Shown here one piece after another: positions 31,289 to 42,800 of a stretch of 64,000 nucleotides of DNA (position 1 is the stretch's first letter; each line of letters begins with the position of its first letter). Position numbers and translations under genes: made by a program. The stretch covers positions 85,998,419-86,062,418 of the forward strand of contig OX352761.1 in the NCBI GenBank assembly GCA_947095585.1. The letters are read 5' to 3'. The notes under the pieces were generated by a model, which was not told the origin of the DNA, did not search any database, and saw only the letters and a program-made list of their open reading frames with translations. Source of the DNA: Nephrocerus scutellatus. Taxonomy: Eukaryota; Arthropoda; Insecta; Diptera; Pipunculidae.

Positions 31289-32690
31289 TTTTTAAGATTA
31301 AGATTAAGATATTTTTATTAAACATTAAAGTAATATACAATTTTGATTTAAAACTAAACTTATAACTAATATTAATATGTGTCGGCTCAACAATAGGGGC
31401 CCGACGTATTTACATTGTCTTTTTTTTGGTATTGTTTATTTTTAAACAATATTTTTTACTTCTTAATCTACTACATGTTAAATTTTAAGGTAATTAAATT
31501 TTAAACAATAATTTTAAAATAAAATAAGAATGAAAAATATTAAGCGGCGTATAAACGGGCCGAACTTCAGCCTCTGTAATATTGGTTGCCCGCCTTCTCG
31601 TAGAAGGAGACGTCTTGATTGTTAAAGATGTCATCGAATCTAGCATCAGTGAATCCTCTTATGTGTATGTACCGGTGACTTGGCTCGATTTCCTCGATTC
31701 GCAGTCCTTGCATCTCAGGACTTGGATGTGTTTCCAATGCGTCGACGAATTTCCTCGCCATTCGGAACAAGTGGTCAGTTATTGGCAGCAGACCTGCTGC
31801 TTCGTATAGTTTTGTAGTCGACACAAACTTATAGCTGTTTGTCACCCTCCAGAGTCCTGTACAGATCCTTAGTACCTTCCTTTCAAATAGGGAGATCTTC
31901 TTCATCGTTGTTGGTGAGACGGTGAACCATATGGGGTAGCCATAGGTTATCACTGGCCTGATGAATTGCTTGTAGATAAGCAGCCTGGTGTTGTTGGACA
32001 GACCGTTTCGTCTTTTAAGTAGCGGGTGCACCAAATGAAAAGCGTAGTTCGCTTTTTTCATTGTTTTGTCGATGTGAGAGTTAAACTTGAGCCTCTCAGT
32101 AAAGTTGATTCCCAGGTACTTAGTTTCTGACTTGGTGTTTATTGTTGTGTTATCCGGAAGGGTGATTTTTAAGGCTCTGCACCGGCTTGCGATTTTTCTT
32201 ATCCTTGTTTCGGTTGCTGGTACTCGGAAGCAGATGAGTTCCGTTTTATTGGCGTTGATCTTTAGTCCCCACTTCAGGTAGTAGTCCCAAAGATTTCTGA
32301 GGTGTTCCTCCACTCTTCGGGCAGCTATCTCGGGAGAGCAGGAAACTGCATACGTTATGGAGTCATCCGCGAAGAGCATAGTCCTTGTTCCGGCTGTATT
32401 TGTGGGTTGATCCGCCGTGAAGATGCTATACAGGATTGGTCCAAGTCTGGAACCTTGAGGAACTCCGGCTTTGATCCTTTTCCTTGTCGATGGGCGGTTG
32501 TACACCTGTACAAAGAAGACCCTGTTAAAAAGAAAATTTTTAATTATTTTTACAATATAATTGGGGAAACCAAAACTAATAAGCTTGTACAGTAGCCCGT
32601 TTATCCAGACACTATCGAAAGCTTTTTCGATGTCTAGCAAACAGGCGACTGTACTACTTTTGACGTTCAGTCCTTTAGTGACGTCACTGT
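31289..32690 (-). mobile_element. Recent 5'-truncated Jockey-type LINE insertion
   Basis: A 1.40-kb LINE inserted on the minus strand and flanked by perfect 14-bp duplications (GTACAATTTTAGGT). The 3' end (left) carries a short tail of ATCTTA-type repeats and A residues. The 5' end (right) starts in the RT palm, typical of incomplete target-primed reverse transcription. The coding part is open to the left stop, so this is young. It separates NDOR1 from MAEA and probably changed their promoter spacing. Confidence 0.9.
31567..32690 (-). pseudogene. Jockey-type RT C-terminal reading frame (open, lacks N-terminus)
   Basis: Open for over 370 codons from the truncation to the stop near 31567. Motifs are LLDIEKAFDSVWINGL, AGVPQGSRLGPILYSIF, MLFADDSITYAVS (catalytic F-A-D-D intact), WGLKINANKTELICF, TKYLGINF, PVITYGYPIWFTVS and LFERKVLRICTGLW. 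The endonuclease and RT fingers are missing by truncation, not decay. It is related to the decayed copy at 10665-11335. Confidence 0.85.
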
Positions 32691-32704
32691 GTACAATTTT
32701 AGGT
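32691..32704. repeat. Target-site duplication, right copy
   Basis: GTACAATTTTAGGT, the partner of 31275-31288. It marks the 5'-truncated end of the LINE. Confidence 0.85.
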
Positions 32705-32782
32705 ATGTTCCAGTACTTGCGCCAGATTTTATGTAAAAAAAAAACGACAAAATTCTCTATTTTCCACTCTCTTTTACTTGTT

Positions 32783-33055
32783 ATATTGCTTTCAACAATA
32801 TGAGTTAGGTAATTTTCTTTTTGTTAACGGTTGATCAAAGCAACAGCAAAAACTATCCAAAATTTTTTGTTTCATGTGTTTGCCAACTTGTCTATATATA
32901 ATTTTTAAAAGTCGATTCTGGTGGTGGGAATTATAAATAAAAATTTGGTTAAATATTTCTTAATCAAAAAAATTTTTTTGGTTAACGCTAAACCATTTTT
33001 GGTCTATCCCATGTGTTTGTTGTTGTAATTTTTATTTTTTTGTTGAAAGCAATAT
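32783..33055 (+). mobile_element. MITE with ATATTGCTTTCAACA termini, copy 1
   Basis: ATATTGCTTTCAACA at 32783 and TGTTGAAAGCAATAT ending at 33055 are exact inverted copies. The interior (CAAAGCAACAGCAAAAAC, GTGTTTGCCAACTTGTC, GGTTAACGCTAAACC) recurs in reverse orientation at 62097-62378. No coding. It lies about 410 bp upstream of the MAEA start codon. Confidence 0.8.
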
Positions 33056-33466
33056 GGCATATGTTTTCCAGTATGGGAAGGGAACTCGTTGGGTGAAAAG
33101 TTTGAAAATTAGCATTATTACTTTATTTGGCCACGGAAACAGACTTTTTTTTGTGACCTTCAGTACAATTATTTTTACTCAAAAGCCACTTTAGAAAACA
33201 GCTGTTAATATAAAAAAATTTATTAATTATTTTCATCTTTCATGTATTCCGAAATAACGAAGGAGTAGGTTATTGTGGTTTATTTAGAACAAAGGAAAAG
33301 AGGATGACGGCCATTTTGGTTGATAGATATTAAAGTGGCTTGAGTATTCAGTATTGCACTTCTCTGCTTTGTGGTATTGAAATTAGAGGTTACTATTTCC
33401 GTGTTGTAACTTTTTCAAAGCTTAAAAATAAAACAAAAAAGTACAGCATAGCCAAAAAAATTTAAA

Positions 33467-33835
33467 ATGTCGGAAATAAAATCAATGGAACATGCAACAC
33501 TCAAAGTTCCCTACGAGGTGCTCAACAAAAAGTTTCGAGTCGCTCAGAAAACTCTGGATCGTGAAGTTGATCAAGTACAAAACGCAACAAAAGAAGTTGA
33601 AAAGGCTATGACAAACAACGGCAGTACACCGACAATTGCTGAGATTAGCAAACTTGTTGGTGGCGTCGTAGAGCGCTTGCAAGTACTGAAACGTAAGGCT
33701 GTCGAAAGTATATCCGATGAGTTGACCTCCAGTTATGTTTGTAAACGAAAGCTGGAACACTTAAAGGGAAATGTTGCTCCCGAGTTAAAATCTACCTATG
33801 AGATTTGGCAAGCATCAGTTGATCAGTGGAAGAGG
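33467..33835 (+). CDS. MAEA: MAEA exon 1 (coiled N-terminus)
   Basis: Residues 1-123, from [20 protein letters not shown] to QWKR. The sequence before ATG, TTTAAAATG, is A-rich as usual in flies. Donor GTAGGA, phase 0. Reading through the donor gives a spurious stop at 33898, so the splice decides the product. Confidence 0.93.
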
Positions 33836-36800
33836 GTAGGATTGTTGTTGTTTTTAAAAAATGGTAATAATGTTTACTTATTAGATTCGGATGGATAGAA
33901 TGGTGATCGAGCATTTGCTTAGAATGGGATATTACGAAACTGCCGAAAGTTTGGCTGATAGGACAGATATTAAACACCTAACTAATTTAGGTAAGTAATT
34001 TTAGGAGTCGATTTTAGGATTAAATTATATCTAAACACTTATTCAGATAGCATCCAAATATTCTATCATAGTATAGTGTCAATCTATTCCTCAGACTCAA
34101 CCCAATAATATACTTACACATGACTTATTTAATATTTTAATTTTCATATATTTTATTATTTTCATATCATACTAGCTGAAATACCCAGCTTTGCCTGGCT
34201 GCCCCTATCACACTGTCCTCACCACACTATCCCCACCACACTACAACCACGATACTACCCCCACCCCAAACCACCTGACCACCAGGACCCACCTTAAGAT
34301 ACCCCAAACACACTCCCACCCACATATATCACCACTATCTATGAAATGCACGTTTTCGAGTTAGTCTCATACAAACTATACCTAGCCCCCCACCACGTTA
34401 ACCCACTCAACACCATCATCACTCTAACCTTCTATAAACATCCGCCCCAACCGTCCCCACCACGACCCAAAGTTTCAGCTATATCAGATGAACGTTCGTC
34501 GAGGTCATCGCGAACAGACATACAGGCAAAGTTTCATTTTTATATATTATTATTATTCGGATATACATCGCCCCATCGGTTAAAAAGCAAACTTAATGCC
34601 AATGCCTAGAGTGTTTTAATAAGGTTCCACTTAGACCGATCGACGCGACCAGTAGACGCTTGATCTTTCATAATCAAACAAGTTTGTTTTTGAACTCGCT
34701 ATCGTACGTTTTAAAAAATGGAGTTTTAAGAAAAGTTGATTAACGATGTCCATTTAAATACATGCTAGATGTAACACGAAATTTGCCCCAATTTGGGCTT
34801 AGAAATTTCAGTTTTTTGATAAACCGATTATTCCTTTGGCTGGAATATTCTGGTATTCATCTTCCCCTATGGTGATTTTGCCCATGGTTTTAATCCTTAT
34901 TTGTATTAGGGCTGTGCAATCTACGTCTTCTCTCCTCTGCAGGTCTCTTCGTTAGTGATTCCTATTGGTGACAACACTTTTTGTAAAAATTTGAAAGTAA
35001 AGCCTCTCTTTTTCACATCACAGCCATTTTGTCTTTAGGGTATTTTACATGATTTCGTCGGCGTATCCTATTGCTTTTAGTCATCTGTTGGTCAGTTTTA
35101 CCAGCAGTTCGTCAAATACTATGAGCCAGAATAATTGTTATAGTCGGATTTGCTCCTATTCTGTTTAGTGTTCCTTCCATTGAGTCATTCTAATGTCTTT
35201 TCTATTTGTTTTGTTACTTTGTGTATTGCCGTTATGGTGGAATTTTACTTTTAATATGCAAATTCCAGTTCAAGTATTTGTTTAATTTTTAGTGGTCCTA
35301 TTCTTAGAAAGTGATCTATCAAATTTTCCATGGTTTAAGTAGTAATGACGTTGTTATACTGATTGGTCGATATGATTTTGGTTTATCCATTATTTTTTAG
35401 GAATGTAATTTAGTTTTATACTGGCTCGAAATATTTTTACCAGTAGTACCTTAAGTACCTTTGTAACACTGGAAGAAGATGCAACCTCGTCTTCTGGCTC
35501 AGGTTCTTCTTTATCTGAGTTCTTGGGCGGTTCTTCCATGGCCCGTTCCTCTAAAGTCTAGAATCTCTTCCTTTTTTTTGTCGAAGCGGTATTTCACCAA
35601 TCTACGGAACAACGTAAACACTCGTTTAAGGTCCAATCAACATAGATTTGCCTTAAAACCTTTTTCATGTAGAACCCAACACTTTAGAACCTCCTTTTTT
35701 CCGAGAGTCTCTTCGATGTGGAATCAATTGGTAGATCCCGTGTTTCCCGATTCTTATAATCTGCAGGCCTTCAAATTAGCCGTTAACAACTTCCTGAAGG
35801 TTGAAGATAGAATGAAGTGCTCATAAGCTGTTTATTGAATATAAAATATTTATTTAAAAAATTGTTTATCAGTATTATTTAAATTATTTTTAAAATTTGT
35901 AATAGTTTCTAGGTCAAGATTTTTTGTAGTTTTCCTTGACCATGATTCATTGATGAAAGCATTTGGACTCGCGTCGTTTTAGTTTTTCGTGTTGGTTTTT
36001 TCTTATTGATTTTTCAATGAATCAGAGAAAATTCTGAGAAAATAAATTGAATCCGGCTACAAACGCGAGGAATGTGATATATATTGTAAATCACATTCCT
36101 TCGATTTTTATATTATTTTAAATTTAAAACAGGGCTTAGCCCAACTTATTGCCGTGACGCAAGCCATTCAGGGAGTCCTCCCTTGGCGATGAGTCTCTAT
36201 ATATAAAAAAAAAAAAAAATATTACCATCATGGCACTGGTTCTGCCCCTTTATTAGGATCTCGTCTTTTTCAAGACCCGAGGCGTTCGTAACTAGCCCAC
36301 TACGGTGAAGTGATGTGCCAGCCATTCTTCCTTTATGGCCCATACTTCGGCTGCTTCAGAAAATTTGAGGCTGAGGACTTCTTAATGTGTAGTGTTTATG
36401 AAATCCCTGGGCATCATCATTATCATATTTGGCTCTTCAACGGGTGTCCGGTCCTGGCCTCCCGCAAAAAATCTCTCACCCGGTCCCGATTTCGAGCCGA
36501 TGTCATCCAGTTTGGCATCCCTAAACTCTGGGCGTCCTGGTCTACGCCATCCTTCCAGTGTAGGCTTGGCCGGCTTCGCTGTCGTGTTCCATAAATCCTA
36601 CCGCAAAGGACTTTCCGAGCAGGATCATTTTTGCTCATGCGAACTAGGTGTCCTGGCCACCGGAGCCTACCGAGCTTAATTCTCTTCACGACATCGTAGA
36701 TTTTATAATTTAGAGTCTCCGGAATCGTCCTTCCTCACATAAGGGTCCAAAAATTCTCCGTAAGACTTCTCTCCCGAACGCGGCTAAGCGGTCGGAATGC

Positions 36801-39800
36801 TTTTTTTCTAAGCACCCAAGTCTCGGATCATATGTAAGTACTGGTATGGCCATTGTCTTATATACCAGCAGCTTGGATGTTATGGTTAAATTCCTGGATT
36901 TGAAGAGTCTTGGCAGACTATAGTAGGCTTTAAGCAACCGTGCGCGTATTTCTGGTTCCATGCTGTTATCGGCGGCTACAGTTGACGCACTACAGTGATT
37001 GCACTACTTCAAATTCGCGCTCCACTATTTGAATGTTGGATCTTCTACTCGCAGACGGGGCCACCATGTACTTTGTTTTGCTCTCATTTATGTGCAGACC
37101 CAGATTTCGAGCCGCCTGCTCGATCTAGATGAAAGATTCCTATACAGCTCTTCGGTTTCTACCAACGATGTCAATATCGTCTGCGTAAGCTAGTATCTGA
37201 ATGGGGTTATAACGGATTGTTATTTCAGAGTCTCGTATCACTTTTTCCAACACCGGGTTGTTGTATTTGGACAGGCTATCGACTAGCTGCTGTGCAGCTC
37301 TAGCTCTATTCAGTGGGCGTACGTTCCTTGAGAAAATTTGTAAATCGTTTAGCCGTTTTCGTTGCTGTGGTCGTCGTCGTTGATCCGTGTATCCGATGCT
37401 GATTTGGGGTTCCGTAATATGGTTTTTTTTACCGGCGATGTTATTGGCCTCGCGCCAACCTTACTTTGAAGGGTCTAGCCCGATCATTTGGCTTTTCCTG
37501 TACTGGAGGAAAATTACCAGCGGCCACCACCTGTAGGTTGGTTGGTAGTTGCGGCCACATGCATTTCTGAACCATTCTGTGTTGTTCTCCCTAAACACTT
37601 TCCTTTCCGAGAGTCGAATGAGCCACTCGCACCGCTCTCATCCGCCCCTCTTACCCCACTTTATAACGAGCTCTTTGTCCATAGTGCCTTCTCAGCACTT
37701 CCGACCCTACGTCGCATCTAGCAAGAAGTTTTATATGTACCTATAATCATTGTTAAGTATAGTAAGTAGTTATAGGAATCTCTAAAATTACAAAAAATTC
37801 AAGGAATGTAATTTACAATATATCACATTCCTCACATTTATTTGAAAAAGCAATACGGGAAATGATCACGAAACTAAAATTTCGGTAGTCGATATGCTTT
37901 AATCAATGGATCATGGTCGGGGAAGACTACACAACACCTTGACCAAGAAAATATTACAAATATTTATAAAGTGAGCCTTCAAAATTCTCTGATCATCTGT
38001 TGTACAATTCGGTCCTTCAAGAACTAGTTGACGTTTTTCTTGAACACCGGATTCGATAAAGCCTAACAAATTCAACCCCTAAAAAAACAACCCATAAAAA
38101 TTAAAATTTTTCTTGTAAATTCTCTAATCGGGGATACACACACACACACTGCGTGCTCGTTTTGTGGCAAAATCATCCACCAAATGACGCAGCGGCAGCG
38201 AACAGCGCTGCTCACAAAGCACAGAGCTCAGACTTTGCCGTGATCTGATGCGATATAGCGATATTTAAAAATTGTATATTGGGGTCCCCAAGGGGCCGAT
38301 CGCTCCAAATTTTTACAAAAAGTGTTTTCCATCGAAGACACACATGTGTACAAAATTTAAAGAAAATCTGGTAAATTTTGTAAAATATTTGTATGGGAGC
38401 CCCCCGAACCCGAGGTCCGAGGGGCCTCAAATTCATCTGTCACCGGAAATATACATGTGTGCAAAATTTCAATAAAATCGGGCCATGGGAAGTGGGCTAA
38501 AAATTAATCAGAAAATCTGACCAGCCAGCCAGCCAGCCACGTGCACGCGAAGTTAATATAGAGAATTTAAAAACCAATGATGAGCGGAAGAGTTGGATTT
38601 AAATGAAGTTTGCAAGCAAAGAAGAAATCTCTTTTAAAAAATGTTCTTTAACGATTTTTCGTAGTTTGGCTAAGTCACATGGATTATGTACGATTCGGCT
38701 TGGATTCTGCCTTCTTGAGTATTTACCCCTCTTTTAGGAAATAATAATAATAATAATCGGCGCGACAGACCGTTGCGGTCCAAGGCCTAGCTTCTCGCGA
38801 CCATTTATCTTGTGCATGTATATTTTTGGACACAAATGGAAGGGACTTACTATTTGAGGCCAGGGCCCTATTTCACTTTGCACTTTGCAACTTTTCAAAA
38901 AAATAAATTCCTGCAAAGTAAAAGTGCGATGTGTTTCACCAAAAACGCAAAGTTCTCACGACTTTGCACTTTGCATTTTTTCAGACTTTTTTCAAAAGTA
39001 AAAAGTAAAAAAGAGTAGGGTAGGCTGTGTCGAAGACGGCCGTGGGGTTTGAGCGTGACAACGTCTGTCCGAGACGAAGAAAAGAAATCAAAGATCTTGT
39101 TGTCTGTGGGACATAAACACGGACGTATATATTATATATAAAGATCTTGTTGTCTGTGAGACATAAACACGGACATATATATTAAAAAAAAATTTCTATA
39201 CTAAATACAAGTCCTACAACTTGCACCGTAGCTCATCACATCACATTATATATAAATTATTTATAAGCGAATTTTAATGTTCATAACCACTAACTGTGAA
39301 GTGGCTGCATATTGCATATCACTGCCCAAACAGAGTAATCAGCTTTTGGTTTTAACTCATAAAAAAATTTGAGTTGTTTTAAATTAAATTTAAAGAGAAG
39401 AGAAGTAAGCAGCACTAACCAATGCATCGAAATGGTATGCTAAGAATGTCGCTTTGAAACATGCAGGCGTGATTAAATTTCTCGTGTGTGGTTCTCTCCC
39501 TTCTGTAATATATCAAAGAGTTATTCAATTTATAAAACAATTGAGTAATTTTAAAATAAATTTTAAAAGAAATGAAATTGAATAGAGAAGAATTTCGCTT
39601 TGATACATGCAGGCGTGATTAAATTTCTTTTGCATGGTTCTCTCTCTTCTGTAATTGATCGAAGAGTTATTTACTCTAGTTACTGTAAACATGACTAAGG
39701 ATAAGATAAGCGAAAAGAAAAGGAAATAGTTGCAAGGAAGCTTGCAGGTTTTCATTGTAACATGGATCTTTTTTGAAACTTATGGTAGTTTTGTTTTTCT

Positions 39801-42800
39801 GCACGTCATGAGAGCATTGTATCGAGCAGAGCAGAGGACCGATAGAAAATGAACAGAGACTACACTATCACTACGGCTGCGGTAAAGAATTAAGGAGTTA
39901 CGCAGCTTGTGCTGCACAAAAAAAAGGCAGGCAGTCGGTATGCACGAAATTGCGGCCATATTTTGAACCGACTTACAGTCTGCTTGTAGGACGACAATTT
40001 GACACTTACATTTTGCTATTTGCATCCTATTTTAAGTAACTGCGTAAATTGCGCAGTCGATTTTTCTTTAATGCATTGGCTGAAAAGTGAATTTTTGACC
40101 AACATGCAGCATAAACTGCGCAGCGGCTGAATTCTTGACCGCAGCCTACTACTGCATATGTTTGTTTCGTTCTGCTCTGCTTGATTGTATGTTATTGAAA
40201 CCACATACATGATCATCAATCACATCACATACAAAGAATAAATAATTTATAAGCTGATTGAAATGTTCATAACAATTTATTGTGAGGTGGGTACATATTA
40301 AATATATCATATCACTGCACAAACATAGTAATGCAGTTGCGTCGATAGTAGTAGGAGAAGTAAGAGCTGTTAAAAAAATATGTGCGTGTAATCTTTACGC
40401 GCGGTTGAAGTGAAATTCTTTGACGTTGTGGCCAATATTACGATTAAATTAAAAGGCACGAGTCGCTTGAGAAATTGCTTAGTTCCCGAAATTCCAGACC
40501 ATAATGATCATATTCCAGAATTCCCATAGGAAGAAGTCTTATAGCCGCATATTAGTCCTGTATTCCGAATTTCATTTCAATCGCTTGAGAAATTGCTTTG
40601 TTCCAGAAATTCCAGACAATAATGATCATATTCCAGAATTTCCATAGGAAGAAATCTTATAGTCACATCTTAGTCCTCCATTTCGAATTTCATGCGAATC
40701 GCTTGAGAAATTGCTTTATTCCAGAAATTCCAGACAATAATGATCATATTCCAGAATTTCCATAGGAAGAAATCTTATAGTCACATCTTAGTCCTACATT
40801 CCGAGTTTCATACGAATCCCTTGAGAAATGGCTTGGTTCCAAAAATCCCAGACCCTATTGGCCAGATCCTAGAATTTCCATAGGAACAAGTCTTATAGTC
40901 ACATATTAGTCCTACATTCCGAGTTTCATACGAATCCCTAGAGAAATGGCTTGGTTCCAAAAATCCCAGACCCTATTGGCCAGATCCCAGAATTTCCATA
41001 GGAACAAGTCCTATATTCCGAGTTTCATACGAATCCCTTGAGAAATGGCTTGGTTCCAAAAATCCCAGACCCAATTGGCCAGATCTCAGAATTTCCATGG
41101 GAACAAGTCTTATAGTCACATATTAGTCCTACATTACGAGTTTCATACGAATCCCTTGAGAAATGGCTTGGTTCCAAAAATCCCAGACCCTATTGGCCAG
41201 ATCCCAGAATTTCCATAGGAACAAGTCCTAAAGTCACATATTAGTCCTACATTCCGAATTTCATGCGAATCGCTTGATAAATTGCTTTGTTCAAAAACTC
41301 TAGTACCTCATGACCAAATCCCATTGGATATTTAAAAACGTTACTTAAAATCTGTTAAAAACGTAACTTAACATCTGTTAAAAAAACGTTACTTAACATC
41401 TGTTAAAAACGTAACTTAACATCTGTTAAATAGTGACATTTAACATTTGAGTTTTTGAACATGTACCCTCTTAAACCTTGGAGTGAGACGTTGTCACGTC
41501 AAAAGTGTTTCACCAATTAAAAAGAGAACTTTGCATTTGTAATCGTGTTTTGCAAAGTTGCAAAGTGAAACATATTTGTGCATTTACAGTACATTTGTTT
41601 TCAATAGGCTGTAACATAGAGAAATAATAATAATATTTCTCGCATCGACCTACACTCAGAAAAAAGCATCCTATTAAATTGTTAACAAGACGGTTATTGA
41701 TTTTATAGTATGGATATCAATGAGTTTTTCTAATTATTTCAATGGTTTTCTATTTGTTTTAATAATTTGCGTACTATTAATTTAATAGGCAAGATATTAT
41801 TACTAATGTTATATGACATATAATTGAATTCACTACAAATACGCTTGAATTAATAGTTTATTTTATATTGAGTTTATAGGATTACATTATTTTAATATTT
41901 TAAAACTATTAACTAATTAATAGTAAATATCATATTAAATTATTTGTGTACATTCCTTTGATTTAATATATTTCATATGTAAAATAATGTGATAATCCTA
42001 TATATTTTCCTATAGATTTTTTTAAAAAAATAATAATTTAAACATATGTTTATCCCGATAGATAAAAGTTATTGTAAAATTTTTGGGTCGAATGGGCCCT
42101 GAGACCCCGGGGGTTTTAAACATATGTGTATCTCCGATAGACCGAACTTATTATAAAAAATTTTTAGTTTTTGATTTGAATTTTTTCCCCATACAAATAT
42201 TTTTTATACACATGTGCTCTTATATTAATTTTTCTCAAATTAATCCGGTTCAAACTTTGCACACATATGTATCCCCTATTTGAGGATTTTCATGAAAAAT
42301 TTTAATTTTTATGGGTTGTTTTTTTAATTTATTACAACCAACTTGTCACAACCAATGCTCAACTGCAAATTAAATTTTTTCTTCGCATATTATTGAAAAG
42401 CTTTTCACAATTTTAAACACAAAGTGCAAAGAATATTTGTTTGGTGAAACGAAATGGAAGAATTCTTTGCAAACTAAGAAAACTTTGCACTTTGCAAAAT
42501 CATACTTTTCACTTTGCAAATTTCTGTTTGGTGAAACGAGTTTTGCAAAGAGGAAATATTCTCAACTTTTCAAAAGAATAATTTCCTCTTTGCAAATTTG
42601 CGTTTGGTGAAACGAAATTTGAAAAGGTAAAGTGAAAAGTTGCAAAGTGCAAAGTGAAAAGTGGTTGGTGAAATAGGTGAAATAGGCCCAGATCTGAACG
42701 GCGAATTGAGAAGCTTTCCGTGACAAGTTATTACTCTCGGAACGTTTGTCACCCATTCGCGAGAAGTGGGACACAGTTAAAAATACTGTTCGGTGTTACT

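Larger units (their letters stand above)
30034..33466. promoter_or_regulatory. Shared upstream region of the divergent NDOR1/MAEA pair
   Basis: The two start codons face away from each other across 3.43 kb. Removing the LINE with one target duplication (1,416 bp) and the MITE (273 bp) leaves about 1.7 kb of presumed ancestral intergenic sequence. No TATA box or known factor site could be assigned with confidence. A direct repeat (ATTGTTATCTCGTTTACATG at about 30446 and CAGTTATCTCGTTTCCATGA at about 30530) lies on the NDOR1 side. Confidence 0.5.
39013..41500 (-). mobile_element. Unclassified array-bearing element, copy 2 (inverted)
   Basis: Reverse-complement homologue of 2651-4714. It starts GAGTAGGGTAGGCTGTGTCG, continues through GAGCGTGACAACGTCTGTCC and ends GAGACGTTGTCACGTC. 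AAAA flanks both sides, as TTTT does at copy 1. It has eight 118-bp units (copy 1 has about 4-5), and a short 50-bp local duplication (AAGATCTTGTTGTCTGTG at 39091 and 39141). No open frame of note. Nested in the MITE-like element. Confidence 0.75.
38863..42689. mobile_element. MITE-like element with GGGCC(C)TATTTCAC ends, itself interrupted
   Basis: Left end GGGCCCTATTTCACTTTGCA, right end GTGAAATAGGTGAAATAGGCCC, an imperfect inverted repeat. The body is full of TTTGCACTTTGCAACTTTTC variants and their complements (38875-38995 and 41505-42660). It sits inside the SINE copy. Short 2-3 bp flank identity (AG or CAG) is possible but uncertain. A further array-bearing element, an AT-rich block and a Helitron-like fragment lie inside it. 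GGGCC ends resemble PIF/Harbinger-type elements; that is a guess. Confidence 0.55.

Noticed and set aside
33836..33898. Read-through of MAEA exon 1 to the stop at 33898 as a short 143-residue protein
   Set aside because: A GT-AG intron at 33836-33884 restores the conserved LisH sequence in frame; the read-through part is T-rich intron.
40464..41330. 118-bp array as centromeric satellite
   Set aside because: The array is short, is bounded inside a mobile element and is duplicated with it at 2790-3290.
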